In this document: positions 10,111 through 21,185 of the stretch, piece by piece
Numbering within the stretch: the stretch's first letter is position 1
How the letters are laid out: each line of letters begins with the position of its first letter
From: Sciurus carolinensis
Taxonomy: Eukaryota; Chordata; Mammalia; Rodentia; Sciuridae
Direction of reading: 5' to 3'
Length of the DNA stretch: 64,000 bases
Assembly (NCBI RefSeq): GCF_902686445.1
Contig: NC_062226.1
Location: 14,666,001-14,730,000, forward strand
Position numbers and translations under genes: made by a program
The notes under the pieces: model-generated
The model's input: the letters and a program-made list of their open reading frames with translations, nothing else
The model's database searches: none
Told to the model about the DNA's origin: nothing

Positions 10111-10290
10111 GTTGTATTAATAGTGGCAAGCGTTTATTAACTCCTATCACGGGCCAGGAACGATGCTAAGCACTTTACACGTATGAAATCATTTCATCTT
10201 CATAGTCACCTTGGAAGTTCTCTGTTTGTCACCAGCTTCAGATGAGAAAACTGGCACTCAGAGGGATGTTGGGCAAGTGGCCTGGCGAGG
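10111..10290 (-). repeat. MIR SINE
   Basis: Reverse MIR: 'ggccaggaacgatgctaagc', 'cacgtatgaaatcatttcat' and 'agatgagaaaactggcactc'. It abuts the forward fragment to its left. Confidence 0.85.
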
Positions 10291-10559
10291 GGAACCAACC
10301 TCAGAACCTGAGGTTTATCAGCCTTCTCAGAGCGCGCAGAGTAGGAATTAACAGGACCACGCGTTCCCTGCTTTCTGCAAAGCCATCCAACACCAGATGT
10401 GAGGGCTGTATTGGGTTCAGCAGGGGCCACGCCTGGTTCCCAAAGTTTCTCCCTTGGCACTCCTCTTTTTACCAGGGGAACGGGGAACATCTGGGTGTGC
10501 TGTGGGTGTGGGCTGAGCTGGGGCGCTGTGGGGAGGGGTTGCGGTGCCTTGCCCAATCT
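10291..10559. other. Unique sequence, no gene
   Basis: No supported feature. Overlapping frames at 10206-10568 (minus) and 10242-10646 (plus) begin inside a MIR and have no domain content. Confidence 0.5.
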
Positions 10560-10740
10560 CACCTGCACCCATTAGCCAGATGGAACTTGGAAATGAATCT
10601 GAGAGTGCAGCTGGGACAACTGGGGAAGGAAATAAACACCTGGTGAGAAAGAGCCCTGTTTTCTCTTTAGAGCCCATTAAGTTTACAGAAACTCATGAAC
10701 TTAGTGCAAACCTAATTAAGCCCAAATAGGGCTGTCTAAG
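10560..10740. promoter_or_regulatory. Candidate conserved non-coding element
   Basis: Non-repeat island with 'cacccattagccagatggaa', 'agcccattaagtttacag' and 'aacctaattaagcccaaat', giving several TAAT/ATTA cores within 180 bases. The role is inferred only. Confidence 0.36.
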
Positions 10741-10924
10741 CAGAGGGAGTGAATGCAGGGAAGGTCTTCGTGGTGAGAAAAGCAAGCCCTGGAGTCAAGC
10801 CGGGCTTGATAGAAGGACGATCCAAAGGGAAAAGGAGGGAAGTCTTCTAGTCTTGATTGTCAGGGCCGATGTTTCAGCACCCATAGATTAATTATGGGTG
10901 TAGAAGGTAGTGGGAGACAAGCAG

Positions 10925-11135
10925 AAGTGCATAGGTTTTTGTGTCTGGCAGGTGTAGATTCAATCCTGACTATTCTAATACTCAGGATTTTGATGTATAT
11001 TATGTGAGCCTTGATTTTTCATCTGTAAAATGGGAATAGCTGGCTTGCAGTGTGGTTGTGCAGATGAAATGGGATAACGGTGCTGAGAGTTCAGTAGCAT
11101 GCTTGGCACATCACAGATGCTCAGGAAATGGCCCT
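10925..11135 (+). repeat. MIR SINE
   Basis: Forward MIR from its 5' region ('gtgtagattcaatcctgac') through 'tttttcatctgtaaaatggg' to 'catgcttggcacatcacag'. Confidence 0.85.
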
Positions 11136-11194
11136 GCTGCAGAGGTGGATGGGTGCTCTGGTCCAAAGGGAGGGGACTGTGCTCCTTATCTTCA

Positions 11195-11440
11195 TGCTGC
11201 AGGATGAGAAGCATGTGGATAAGGGTCAAGTGATCCCTGTCTTCCCAGTCAAGGCCATCCTGGACCATCTGACTGCCAGCCAACACCAACGCGTGTGACA
11301 ACATCCGCCACCATCAATAAGGCCACCCAGTCAAGGCACAAACCCAGGAGCAAAAATAGATGCTGCCTGTTTTAGGCCCCTGGGTTTTGGGATGGCTTGT
11401 TACACAGCCTTCATTGTGGCATAAGTAACTGATACACTAT
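11195..11440 (+). mobile_element. MLT1-type MaLR LTR, 3' part
   Basis: Ends in 'ggttttgggatggcttgtta' and 'cataagtaactgatacac', the usual 3' end of old MLT1-like LTRs. The upstream part is strongly decayed. No internal retroviral sequence is attached. Confidence 0.6.
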
Positions 11441-11469
11441 CCATCCAAGTTCTAGCTATCTTTCAAAGC

Positions 11470-12058
11470 TCAGTTCAAATATTCATTCCTAGTTGAGATA
11501 TGGAAACAACATGAATATCCATTAATGATGGATAGTAGACAAAGAAAGTGTGTGTGTGTGTGTGTGTGCACAATAGAATATTATTCAGCCTTTAAAAAGA
11601 TGGGAATTCCTTTCCTGTCATTTGCATCTTTGTGGATGAACCTAGAAAATACACAAAGTGAATTAAACCAGGTGCAGAAAGACAAATACTGCATCATCTC
11701 ATTTACATATAAAAATTTAAAAAGTTGAACTCATAAAAGTAGAGACTAGAGTGGTGGTCATCAGGGCCTGGGGGTGAGGAGAAATGGAGAGACATTGGTA
11801 GAAGGGTATAATATTTTGGTTAGACAAGAGGAGTAATTCCAGAGACTTGCTGCATAGCACCTTAACTGTACTAATGTATAGATGAGAGCTGAGAGAGCAG
11901 ATCTATAGATCTTATAGATCTACACACAAAAAAAAAACTGCCAAGGGATGGATATGCTAATGTAATCAATTCATAACATCTACACATAACAAAAAATCAT
12001 ATTGCATACCATAAAGGTATACAAGTTAAATTTGTCAATTATAACTTAATAAAGCTGG
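11470..12058 (+). mobile_element. LINE-1 (L1M type) 3' end
   Basis: Forward L1 3' end. It starts with the last ORF2 codons region ('atatggaaacaacatgaata' and 'aatattattcagcctttaaa'). The classical 3' UTR follows ('ggatgaacctagaaaatac', 'gactagagtggtggtcatca'), and it closes near 'ttataacttaataaagctg'. A TG repeat has expanded inside the ORF2 end. Confidence 0.85.
11548..11569 (+). repeat. (TG)n microsatellite inside L1
   Basis: About 11 TG units interrupting the L1 coding remnant. Confidence 0.93.
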
Positions 12059-12524
12059 GGGGTGTGTGGAAATCTCCACTCCTGCAGGAAGCATTCCAGA
12101 AACCACTGTCTGGATGTGATCTCCCCATGGAGACTTTCGAGGGTCCCATTCTGTGTACTGTGCATGGAAGACTTTACCAGATCTGTAGGTTCTGTGAGGA
12201 CTGGAACAGGGTTTGAATGATGTTCGTGGCCTCAGGGTCAAGCAAAGGGTTTGAACCAGGGTACAGAGCAAAACAAGGTTTCATACCTGAATAACTGTGT
12301 CCCGTGGGTGTGAGAGGGCCAGCACATGGATGCTCGCCAGGGCCTCTTTGGCAACCTGTCCCCCAGTAAGGTGGCTGGTCACTGGTGGAGTTCGAGTCTT
12401 GGTTTTTCCTCTTCCAGTCCTAGAGCAGCTGCCAAGGACAGCCCCACAGGTGGGCAGTGCTCTTTGGTGCATTGCATTATGTGATGTTTGCATAACTCCT
12501 GCTGGCAATGACCTGCAGCTACTT
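12059..12524. other. Unassigned, possible L2 trace
   Basis: 'tgtaggttctgtgaggactg' near 12185 faintly resembles the L2 3' end. No gene is supported. Confidence 0.35.
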
Positions 12525-12695
12525 TTTCTGAAACTATCACCATGTGCCAACCAACATGTTGTATCAGGGAACATCCATAACCTCCTTGGAGAGAGGGACC
12601 GTTTCACAGATGAGGAAATGAAGGCTCAGAAAAGAAATTTGGCTAAGGAGACAGGAAGAGCCAGTAGCAGGACAAGGTTTGAACTGTGGAGTGCA
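12525..12695 (-). repeat. MIR SINE
   Basis: Reverse MIR: 'gaccgtttcacagatgagg', 'aaatgaaggctcagaaaag' and 'aggacaaggtttgaactgtg'. Confidence 0.82.
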
Positions 12696-13154
12696 GGTGG
12701 TGGTCATCATTCTTGGCTTCTCGTCCTGGGTCACAGAGCGTGGGACTGGGAAGATGGCTGGATTGGAATGGAAGTGGGTTTCTGTCTAATGAAGACGAGC
12801 CTTTGAACAGTCTCGGGGTGGGACTGCTTTCCCTCTTCACCACTGGCATGAGTGGCAGGGGCTCTCAGGAGCTTGGAGGAGAAAGCGACTCCCTGGCTTT
12901 AGCCTATCTCTGGCTCCAAGCTCAGGAGGAGGATCCAGCTGGTGAGATGGTGAGAGTCTTCTGAGGGGGCGGAGTAGGGGCCACGTGCTCCTGGCTCATG
13001 GGCAGCACAGTGCTGCTTTCCTGCCCCTCTGGGCCCGGTGGGGTGTGAAGCGGCCACCAAGCTGGGGCAGGAGGCTGCTCTGCAGACCCGCCTCTCACTC
13101 TAAGCTGGTCCTCGACCGTTCTGGTCTCACGTCTAATTTCCTAGCCAGCCCCTC
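12696..13154. other. Unique sequence, no gene
   Basis: No repeat or credible exon. The frames here (for example 12686-12964) lack domains. Confidence 0.5.
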
Positions 13155-13330
13155 ATATATTATCCTCGGCTGACTCAGCTGTCTCTTTCATAATTGATTC
13201 AAAATAAGAAGCAAGACGAATGTGATTATTTATCACCCTGAAGGCCTCAGAGAAAGAAGTTTTGAGGAAGGGGTAGTGAACTTACTATTACCGGCGATGT
13301 GAATTAGCAACAGAGCACTATATATTGTTT
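13155..13330. promoter_or_regulatory. Candidate conserved non-coding element
   Basis: A/T-rich island with 'ctcatatattatcctcggct', 'tttcataattgattcaaaat' and 'gaatgtgattatttatcacc', outside any recognised repeat. An AP-1-like TGACTCA core lies at 13171-13177. Enhancer function is a guess from composition. Confidence 0.35.
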
Positions 13331-13958
13331 TTTTTTCCTTTCCTTTTTTTTTTTGAGGATGGATTAAATGACTTTTGTTTCCCTTAAAATGCTAGCATTC
13401 CATCATTTTTCTATGAGACCACCAATAGAAAAATTGTAGATAGCATGCAGTATTAAAACTGGCACAAATACAGTAGTAGTTTTGGTCAAAGAATGATTTT
13501 CATGATTATATATACCCTGCAGCCCATGTATTATAATAAATAGCACATCAACATGTTTTTTTTTTTTTTTTTCTTCTGGTTCTGGCAGGACCATTATCAA
13601 GAGAAGAAAGGCTCTAATGACAACTCTCTACATCTCTCTAAAAGGCCTTTCATGTCTGGCCTCAAAGCGGACGGGGAGGAGTCAGGTCTGGCGTGGGTCC
13701 TTGTGTGGCTGTCCTCCTGCGCTGCCCCGCATACCTGCTTTGCTCCACCCAAGCTAAAAATGCCTTTGTTGCCACGAACATGGGCTCAGGGATGCGGGGT
13801 GGTAGTGGGGGGGGCGTAGATTACACAGAGATAAAAGACGAGCGGGGGAGAGATGTTTGACAAATCACAATGACATGAGTGTCAGAAGGAAGCCGTGAGT
13901 CACTGACGGTCCTTAGGGCTGCCTGAGAAAGGTACCATATTACATCCAGGAAAAGCAA
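13331..13958. other. Unique sequence with T tract
   Basis: A 16-nt T run at 13557-13572, with no poly-A signal, SINE head or target duplication noticed. No gene. The 65-codon minus-strand frame (13403-13600) includes the A-rich complement of this tract. Confidence 0.5.
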
Positions 13959-13959
13959 G

Positions 13960-14165
13960 GTAGTACTTATATACATAAGCACCTAGCGAGTACTTGGCCT
14001 TTAATCGTGCTTTCGTATTTACACCACAGTAACATGAGAGGCGGCTTGATGACCCCATTTACAGATGAAGTAGTGGAGACTCAGGAAGGAGGAAATAACA
14101 ACTTATGGATCACACAATAAAGAAATGTCTGAGCTGGGGTTTGAGCGCAAGCCTGTGCGTTCCTA
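13960..14165 (-). repeat. MIR SINE
   Basis: Reverse MIR: 'agtacttggcctttaatcg', 'atgaccccatttacagatg' and 'gctggggtttgagcgcaag'. Confidence 0.8.
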
Positions 14166-14236
14166 AGCCTGTCCTGTCTTCACTGCATCTGGCTTGAAGT
14201 GGGAAGAAAAATCTAAAGAAATTACGCTTTGCATAC

Positions 14237-15182
14237 TGTAGTAGACTGAATAATGGCCAGCCTGAAGATGTCCATGTTCTAGTCCCTATGACCTGTGAAT
14301 TTTGCCTAATTCAGCTAAAGGACTTTGGGCACGTGATCAACTTAAGAATTTTGAGGCGGGGGCATTATCTGGTGGACCCTAATGCTATCGAAATAGTCCT
14401 TGTAAGGGGAAAGCAAGAAGTTTGAGGCTGGAGAAAGTGATGTAATGATTGTGTTACTCAGCTTTTTGTCCCTGTGACAAAATGTCTGAATAAGCAACTT
14501 GGAGGAGGAAAGGTCTACTTTGGTTCATGGTTTCAGAGGTTTCAGTTCATGTTCAGCTGACTCCATTGCTCTTGGGTCTAGAGTAGAGCAGAAGCATCAT
14601 GGCGGAAGAGTGTAGCAGAGGAAAGCTCTTCACTTCATAGCAGCCAGGAAGAGAGAGAGAGAACAAAGAAAGATCTGGGGATAAGATATATCCTTCCAAG
14701 GTATGTTCTCATTGGCCCACTTCCACCCACTAGGCCCCACCTCCTACAGTTTCTACCATCTCTCAGGAATGCCATCGAATTATGAATACTTCAATGGATT
14801 AATCCACCAGTAAGGTCAGAGCCCTCACGATCCAGTCGCTTCCCAGAAGTTTCACCTCTGAACACTGGTGTGCTGGCAATCAAGCCTTCAACATGTGAGC
14901 CTTTGGGGAACATTCTAGATGCAAAGTATAAAAATGATGGAAACAGAACTTACAGTATTGTGGGCAAAGACACTGACTACCATAACCTCTAGAAGTGGGA
15001 AGGAGGCAAAGAATGGATTCTCCTCCGGAGGCTCCAAAAAACCAACCCTACCAGAATCTTGACTTTGGCCCCTTATGACTCATTTTGGACTTCTGACCTC
15101 TAGAACTGTAATAAAAATTAATTCGTGTTGTTTTAAGCCACCAAGTTTGTGTTTGTCATAACAGCCACAGGAAATGAATACA
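14237..15182 (+). mobile_element. MLT1-type MaLR LTR, split by younger LTR
   Basis: The left half (14237-14449) shows 'gtagactgaataatggcc' and 'gtccttgtaaggggaaagc'. The right half (14939-15182) shows 'gattctcctccggaggctc', 'cttctgacctctagaactg', 'ttgttttaagccaccaagtt' and the terminal 'gaaatgaatacac'. Joined, the halves are about 455 bases, the normal length of an old MLT1-like LTR. No retroviral genes are present. Confidence 0.82.
14450..14933 (-). mobile_element. Rodent MaLR (MT/ORR1/MST-like) solo LTR
   Basis: A reverse-oriented LTR inserted inside the MLT1-type LTR. It has the antisense pattern 'tgttactcagctttttgtcc', 'ggaggaggaaaggtctactt', 'catcatggcggaagagtgt', 'ccccacctcctacagtttct' and 'catgtgagcctttgggg'. 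A 5-bp ATGAT lies on both sides (14445-14449 and 14934-14938), a fitting target duplication. The same family recurs at 59485-59905. Confidence 0.82.
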
Positions 15183-17030
15183 CGTACCATCTTGGATAGA
15201 AGATGCAACTTGACTGTCCCATTCTTGTTGACTTCTCCTAGGGGATGTCTACCTTGGCCTCTGTTGGGCTGAGAAGTTAATGAAGACAATTTTGACTTAA
15301 CAAAATGCCACACACTGGAGGAGAGGGGATGAGATTAGGTAAATACCATCACTTAAATGATCTCCTTGACCACTGATGGTCAAGGACAGTGTTAGGTGAA
15401 TACTGCCCCCAGACCAGTGCTCATCCATGAGCTATTAGGAAGAAAACATCTGCCTTGCTCTATCCTGTTCATTGGCTCTATCTCTTGGGAGGAGGAGTGA
15501 TAAGATGTTTGGAAAATAGGCTTCGTAACTGCCCTGAAACTTGTATAGCATCTCATCCAATCATGAGATTAGGGGACACACCTTATTGAATGGGGTACAG
15601 ATCCGTTTGGGTGGGGTAGAAAGTGGGTGGTGAGTTGCAGGTGGCATGAACCCATCTTAGTCACATGCGGTGGTCCACCTGATGGGCCATGATGAATTGG
15701 AAATTAACAATGAGAACAACACCAACAACTAGCCTTTCACCACAGAAACTTTGAGAAGCACAACTCCAGGACCCTATAAATTATATAGACACAGACATTG
15801 TGAGATCCAAATGTCTCAAGTCTTTTACCAATCCATGGCTATAAACAGAATCACATTAATATTTATGTTCATATTTTGCAGATTTGAAGTTTCCAGATTG
15901 AGTGTCTCCTCTGGCCTTTAGATGCTCATAAAAATGCTATTCTTATTTGTATGCAGGGGCTTCCACCTCTAAGCCCCTGCTTCTATTTCCATGCTATTTT
16001 AGAGGTCCTAGCTTTTTTTGGATCACCTGCTCTTCTAATGACCCTGTGCCAAGAGGACAGTCAAGGTACATAGCAGCCTTTGGTGGACTTGGAGAATGGG
16101 AGGTTCTCTCTCTGATTCTGTGCTGCATGTAATGACCAGGATCCCAAAGCCGTAGTACTTGGGCCCTAGATTCCACAAAGTCTTTCACCACACACCTTCT
16201 GTGATATGCCTTCTAAGGTGTTGCTCCCCGACTCCGAATTCATTCAGGGCACTAGTGGGGAGGAGAACAGAGGACAGGGTCTTGGCTCTATCATCCAATC
16301 ACCTCCATTTTTCCATCTCCACATCTCCCTCCTGGACAGTAGGAAGTCAGAATCCAACAAGAACAGCAAAACCTGTAGAAGTTAGAGTTCAGGCCTGAGT
16401 GGGATCAGTGGGATTTGTGATGGGATTGAATACTGGGAAAAAGGGAGGGCAGAGGCCAGGATGTCATGAAGGTATCTCACGTAGGTCCCCATGTGGATGG
16501 TGGTTCCTCTGCCATTTATCAAGATGGAGAATGCTGGAGAAGTAATGAATTCGAGGGGAAGACACCAGAGTCAGTACCGGACATTCTGAGTCAGAGTCCT
16601 TGGGAGATACAGTAATAAAACTGACTTTTTGTGTGACTATGAGAAAAAGGAAAGCAACCTCTGATATCTGGGAATGGCCTGACGCCGATCCTTATGCTCC
16701 AGTGTTCTTGGGACCCAGCCTGGCTCTCTCAGTTGGAATGCGATGTTCTCCCGTTAGACATAAACAACCTCACAGAACACCAACATCAGACAAGGTCACT
16801 CTGTGACTGTGATGAGGTCACAGACCCCTTCATATTCTTGTTTGGATGTCGACAAAAACAAGGTCACTGTGCAAATCAGAAAAGTGTCAAACAATAGCTT
16901 CTTCCAGATAATGTGAGGGACTGTTCTCGACCTATTCCAGCTATACTCTTGCTATGTCATTCCTTCCTTTATATAAGATTTAGGAAGGTATTCAGTTGTT
17001 GAATCACTGCCACTTCCTGAAGGCACTCAA
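15183..17030. other. Long unassigned stretch, no gene
   Basis: No repeat family recognised with confidence and no credible exon. A perfect 9-bp inverted repeat with a 6-nt loop lies at 15363-15386. The part 15800-16450 has the texture of very old decayed repeat or unique DNA. Short open frames here (60-79 codons) have no domains. Confidence 0.45.
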
Positions 17031-17739
17031 TCAATGATCGATTGATCCCCACCTCTTGGACCGTCCGTCCCAAGTCACCTTACAGAGGATCCGCTCACTA
17101 AGAAACCTCATGGTTGTCCATGGTGTGTGTCCCTTTGCAGTGAGCTCTGAAGTCAGTTTTGATTGACACAGGTGTGCTCCCGGTGACCTTCTGACTGGGG
17201 GCCACCGAGCACTGAGGCCACACGGCTGTGGAAAGATGGTGGGCAATTGCATCTTCAGATGGCCGGGCATTATCTCTTTCCAAGTGTGTTCCTCACGGTG
17301 GGTCTAACCGAGACATTTCTGTTCTCCAGCCCATGACAACCCTTCAGAGATTTGAAGGCAGTGAAATTAACTCCCATTATTCACTTCTTTTACTTTTGCT
17401 TAAAATTCCCCGTTTCTGTTTCCTGTCAATTTATCATGCAGCTTTATTCTACTTGTTTCCCCTGGGTCTGCCAGAACCTGAGATCTCTCATGATAGTCTT
17501 TTTTCAAAGGGACTCAGGTGTTTTCCTTTGGCCTAATTCTGTGAAGTAGCTTTGCTGAACATCTCAGTACCATGCCAGAAAAGCAAACCCTTTGTCCAAA
17601 TCCACATCAGAGGGAAAGACTCAGAGTCACCGTCTCCAAACCTCACCCACAAGCTCTGGCCACCCTGAGGATGCAGCTCACATCCCTAGGATGCACATCA
17701 CCATTGATCCTTTCCTGGAGTCTGGCAGTTCTGTTTGGC
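17031..17739. other. Unique sequence, no gene
   Basis: No feature supported. The 102-codon plus frame at 17228-17536 contains a Leu/Phe-rich stretch, but it has no signal or domain context. Confidence 0.45.
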
Positions 17740-17855
17740 TATGAAAAAGAGCCTGCCATGTTGATGAATTATTTAAACCTTAGCAGCACCCAATTATGCA
17801 AATCCGATTATCTGTTTAAGGGCAGCTTGGCTTGGAACAGCTTGTAGTTGTGATA
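17740..17855. promoter_or_regulatory. Candidate conserved element with octamer
   Basis: A compact A/T-rich island contains a perfect POU octamer ATGCAAAT at 17796-17803 within 'cccaattatgcaaatccgat', plus 'gatgaattatttaaacc' upstream. The octamer is a known Oct-factor site. Use of it here is inference. Confidence 0.4.
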
Positions 17856-17857
17856 CT

Positions 17858-17875
17858 TATTATTATTATTATTTT
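17858..17875 (+). repeat. (ATT)n microsatellite
   Basis: Five to six ATT units. Confidence 0.88.
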
Positions 17876-18029
17876 GGCTGAAAAACTGGCAAATTCAGTT
17901 GAAAGTGGAGTTTAATTTCACCCGAGGACTGCTTAGCCCAGAGCTCTGTCCTTGATGGCGGTGGGAGGTCCCCTTGGTTTGCCATGGGAATGCTTTCTGC
18001 CCTGTTGTTCCCACACAATGTAGACCTGG

Positions 18030-18175
18030 GAGGGACCTCTGAGATCAGGGATTCGATTCCTTCCCATCGCAAAGGAGGAAACTGAAACCCAGAGAGAAAA
18101 ATTGGCCTGCCCAGGTTAAATGCAGGTTTTTGGTGGAGTACGAACACAAGTGCCTGTCGCAAATCTAGGATAATA
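18030..18175 (-). repeat. MIR-type SINE fragment
   Basis: 'gagggacctctgagatcagg', 'ggaggaaactgaaacccaga' and 'aattggcctgcccaggttaa' fit a reverse MIR-family element. Confidence 0.68.
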
Positions 18176-18964
18176 ATCTGTCCCTCCATCTCCCTGGCTG
18201 TGTGCCATGAGGGGATAGATAGTGAAGCTCAGGGGTCAGCACGTCACAGTCCTTCATCCATTTTGGTTGTGGTCGAATGGGTCAAAGATGGCTTCATGGG
18301 CAGCACAGAAAGATGGAGAGCCCTTAGTGGAGAGACAACAAATCCCTGACTTGTTCTAGGACAGTATCCAGGGCCCTCCTGCTCTCTGAGCCTCAGACCC
18401 AAGTCTTGCAGTGAACAGGGGAAAGGCTCTATTTGGACTCAACTGTGTCTGTCAACTTTTCCAACTCCAGCCATCCCATAATGACGGCTACTGTAAGCAA
18501 AACACCCAAGCCCCACTTCATGGTGAGCTGCCTTGCGGTTGCCGGGAGCCCTGTGCTTGGAAGGGCCCCCTGCTTGTTGAATGCTCTAGTGTTGCTACCT
18601 TGAGATCCTCCATTTCTAAGCAAAGGGACCCAGCGTTTCCATTTTTGCACTGGGCAAAATAGACTTGAAGAAGTCGAAGGGAAAACTTGCTCTGCTCTGC
18701 CTCTCCCCAGCCAAATTGTGGCCTACTGACCCGAAAGGAAGCACTGCCTTGTCTCCTCCTCATGATCCCAGAGGAACCACGAGCCATTTGCTCATTCCAT
18801 TTTTCTAGTCATTTCCCGATGGGCTCCTCTCGTCCTGGAACTTCCTCCTTCTTCATGCTCTTTGTGACTGACCTGCTGACGCCACTTAAACCAGGACAGA
18901 AAAAACTCTTCTATCCCACCTCTAAACCTCAGGCCATAGTCTGTCCCAGCTCGGCTTCTTGATT
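18176..18964. other. Unique sequence, no gene
   Basis: No repeat or gene assigned. Frames of 70-91 codons on both strands at 18411-18962 lack recognisable content. Confidence 0.45.
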
Positions 18965-19325
18965 ATGGCATTACACAGACCACAGAACCAACATCCAATG
19001 AGACAGGATCAGAAACAGCCCCTCTTTGGAGGCGTCAGGCAGCAAGACGCTGAGGGGCCCAGGTAACGGAGAAATTGCAGACCTCAGTCCTATGGTTGCA
19101 AGGAACTGAATTCTGCCAACACCCATTCCATCTGGGAGGGGTCCCCAAGCTTCAGATAAGGATCGCAGACCCAGCCCAAAGTTTGATTTCAGCCTGTGAG
19201 ACTTGTGCAGAGAATCCAGCTCAATCATACCAGGACTTCTGACCAGCGGAAATCAACACCACAGTTGTGTTTGTGTTAAGCTGCTGAACTTGTGCTAATT
19301 TGCTACAGCAGCAGTAATAAAAGAA
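18965..19325 (+). mobile_element. MLT1-type MaLR LTR, decayed
   Basis: The 3' half follows the MLT1 order: 'ggaactgaattctgccaaca', 'gatttcagcctgtgagactt', 'tgcagagaatccagctcaat', 'ggacttctgaccagcgg' and 'gctaatttgctacagcagc'. The beginning is uncertain. Confidence 0.65.
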
Positions 19326-19394
19326 GACCCTTTGATATGAGATAAAGATCCTCTGTTTCTGGTCCTGCCTCTTGCTAGATTGGCAATCTATTAT

Positions 19395-19560
19395 TTAGTG
19401 CAATGGTTTTCTAACCTTTTGGTTTCAGGGCTTCCTTAAATTCTTAAAAATTACTGCAGACCCACAGAGACTTCATTCTTGTGGTTATGTTTGTTAATAT
19501 CTATCATATTAAAAATTTAAACCAATAATTTATTTGAAACAACAACAAAATTAAAAAAGT
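19395..19560. mobile_element. Probable old DNA transposon fragment
   Basis: 'gttttctaaccttttggttt', 'aaaattactgcagacccaca' and 'atctatcatattaaaaattt' resemble a mammalian DNA-transposon fragment with a 'ttaaaaattattgaggaccc' pattern. Family not resolved. The segment 58685-58800 may be related. Confidence 0.4.
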
Positions 19561-20039
19561 CCCTCCTTCCATCTATATTTGAAATGCCTTCTTCTGGAAA
19601 TTTCTACATATTTTACCATAATTTGCTTAGTTATTGGCAAGTAGAGATTATTTATTTTGTTTTCCTTTATTTTTTTGGTCCTCCCTGAATTACCCAGCAT
19701 GGTTCTGGCCACATCATTACTCTTTAGGTGTCCTTGGGGACCCCTTGGCTTTGCACAGTTCATTGCTCATTTTTGTCTCCTTTCTCATCTGTGGGGAGAC
19801 AGGAGAATCACGGCTTTGGCCGAGATGCACCCCGCATGGCTTCACGCAGTAGGCTGCTGTTCTCCAACCAGTCATGTGTTCTCCCGCCTTCTTACACAGA
19901 CGAGAGAGAAAGCCCTGCACCTCATGAAGAGGCACAGAGGCGGCTCAGTTAGCAGATCCTGGAGATTTGCTTGCACACCTCTCTGGACTACATACCCTCA
20001 GCAGCACCCCTCCTGCCCCGTTGGATCTGTCCTCGGCAC
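19561..20039. other. Unassigned sequence, no gene
   Basis: A 163-codon plus frame (19657-20148) and overlapping frames run into the adjacent L2, so they are treated as accidental. Confidence 0.45.
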
Positions 20040-20525
20040 TCCCCCTTCCCAATACCACAGGCGCCCTCAGCTGTGTCCTTCTCTGGATCAAAACCTTTCC
20101 CAGCTTTTTCTTGCCTTCAGGGTAAAATCGGCCCACTCCTTAGCTTAGACTCAGGGCCTCGTTGGCCCAGGCCTTGCTGATTTTACCAGTCCCATTCCTG
20201 TCACTCCGGTCCTTGTCTGCTGTGCTCCAGCCCTGCTTGACAGCCTGGGGGTGTCTCCTTCATCCTGCCTTTATCTTTGTCCTCCGGGTTCTAGAACATT
20301 CTTTTCCCCAAGCAACTCTTCGTTGTCTTTCCCCAAATTGGTGATGCTCCTACCCTAGCTCGCAGCGCTCTTGGCATCCCCTTCCCTAGCTTTCCCCTTG
20401 TTGGATTGTGATTGCTGGTTTCTCACGTCCGTGTGCTTCTCGATGACAGGTGCCATGTCTGGTTCATCTCCACACTCTTGGGACCCAACTCAGTGCCTGG
20501 AACTGAGTCTGTAGTTTAAATGACT
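20040..20525 (+). repeat. L2 LINE 3' end
   Basis: Long L2 match: 'caaaacctttcccagctttt', 'tcactccggtccttgtctgc' and 'ggttctagaacattctttt', then 'gatgacaggtgccatgtctg' and 'aactcagtgcctggaactg'. Confidence 0.82.
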
Positions 20526-20724
20526 GAGCTAGGGATTGGGGAATGAAGGAGTGAACAAACAGGTTTGGCTATAGGAAAATCACTTTTGGTGACTAGGGCA
20601 GGAGATGAACGGGAGGGATAGGACTGGAGGCAGGGGGAGAGTTGGGAAATGTTCCCAGTATTCCTAGCAAGCAATGATGGGACTGATGTGTGGTGGCAGT
20701 GAGATTGGAATTTATCACACAAGC

Positions 20725-20945
20725 AAAATTAGAGCAATGAATGAAAAATGCTCATTAAAATGGCATCTGGCTCTCAGGCTCTGATACAACCTTTAAATTC
20801 TCCACTAAATACCTATGGCAACATGAGATAAAAGCTCACAAGCTCATCCATAATTGAGATTGGTAACCTGCTGAATACAGAATCAGAGAGGTATTTCTAC
20901 TAATTCCAAAGCAGATGGAATTGGATTGAGAGAAACCAGCCTTGC
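20725..20945. promoter_or_regulatory. Candidate conserved non-coding element
   Basis: Non-repeat A/T-rich island with 'atgctcattaaaatggcatc', 'catccataattgagattgg' and 'cagatggaattggattgag'. It has several ATTA/TAAT cores. Function not shown. Confidence 0.35.
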
Positions 20946-21185
20946 CTTTGCTTTGTGAAACTGAGACCATCAAGAAAAGTAGGAAGGGACTTGGTAGGGT
21001 GTCCCTTGATGCAGAGACCCCGGGAGCATAATGATCGGGAGATGTGGCAACCCCCCTTCTGGGAAGCACCAAAAGGTACACTGCTCCTCTCTTCTTTTCA
21101 CTCCTACCCTCTTTTCTTCCCCTTCTACCCAGCCTGCTATCTGGAATCAGAGACAGTAGCTCACAACCAACAAGGACGGAAAATG
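20946..21185. other. Unique sequence
   Basis: No feature recognised before the GT repeat. Confidence 0.4.

Noticed and set aside
11899..11912. 14-bp palindrome AGATCTATAGATCT
   Set aside because: It lies inside the decayed L1 3' UTR and is probably chance.
13557..13572. T tract as the tail of a processed pseudogene or SINE
   Set aside because: No SINE head, gene-like body or target duplication is found beside it.
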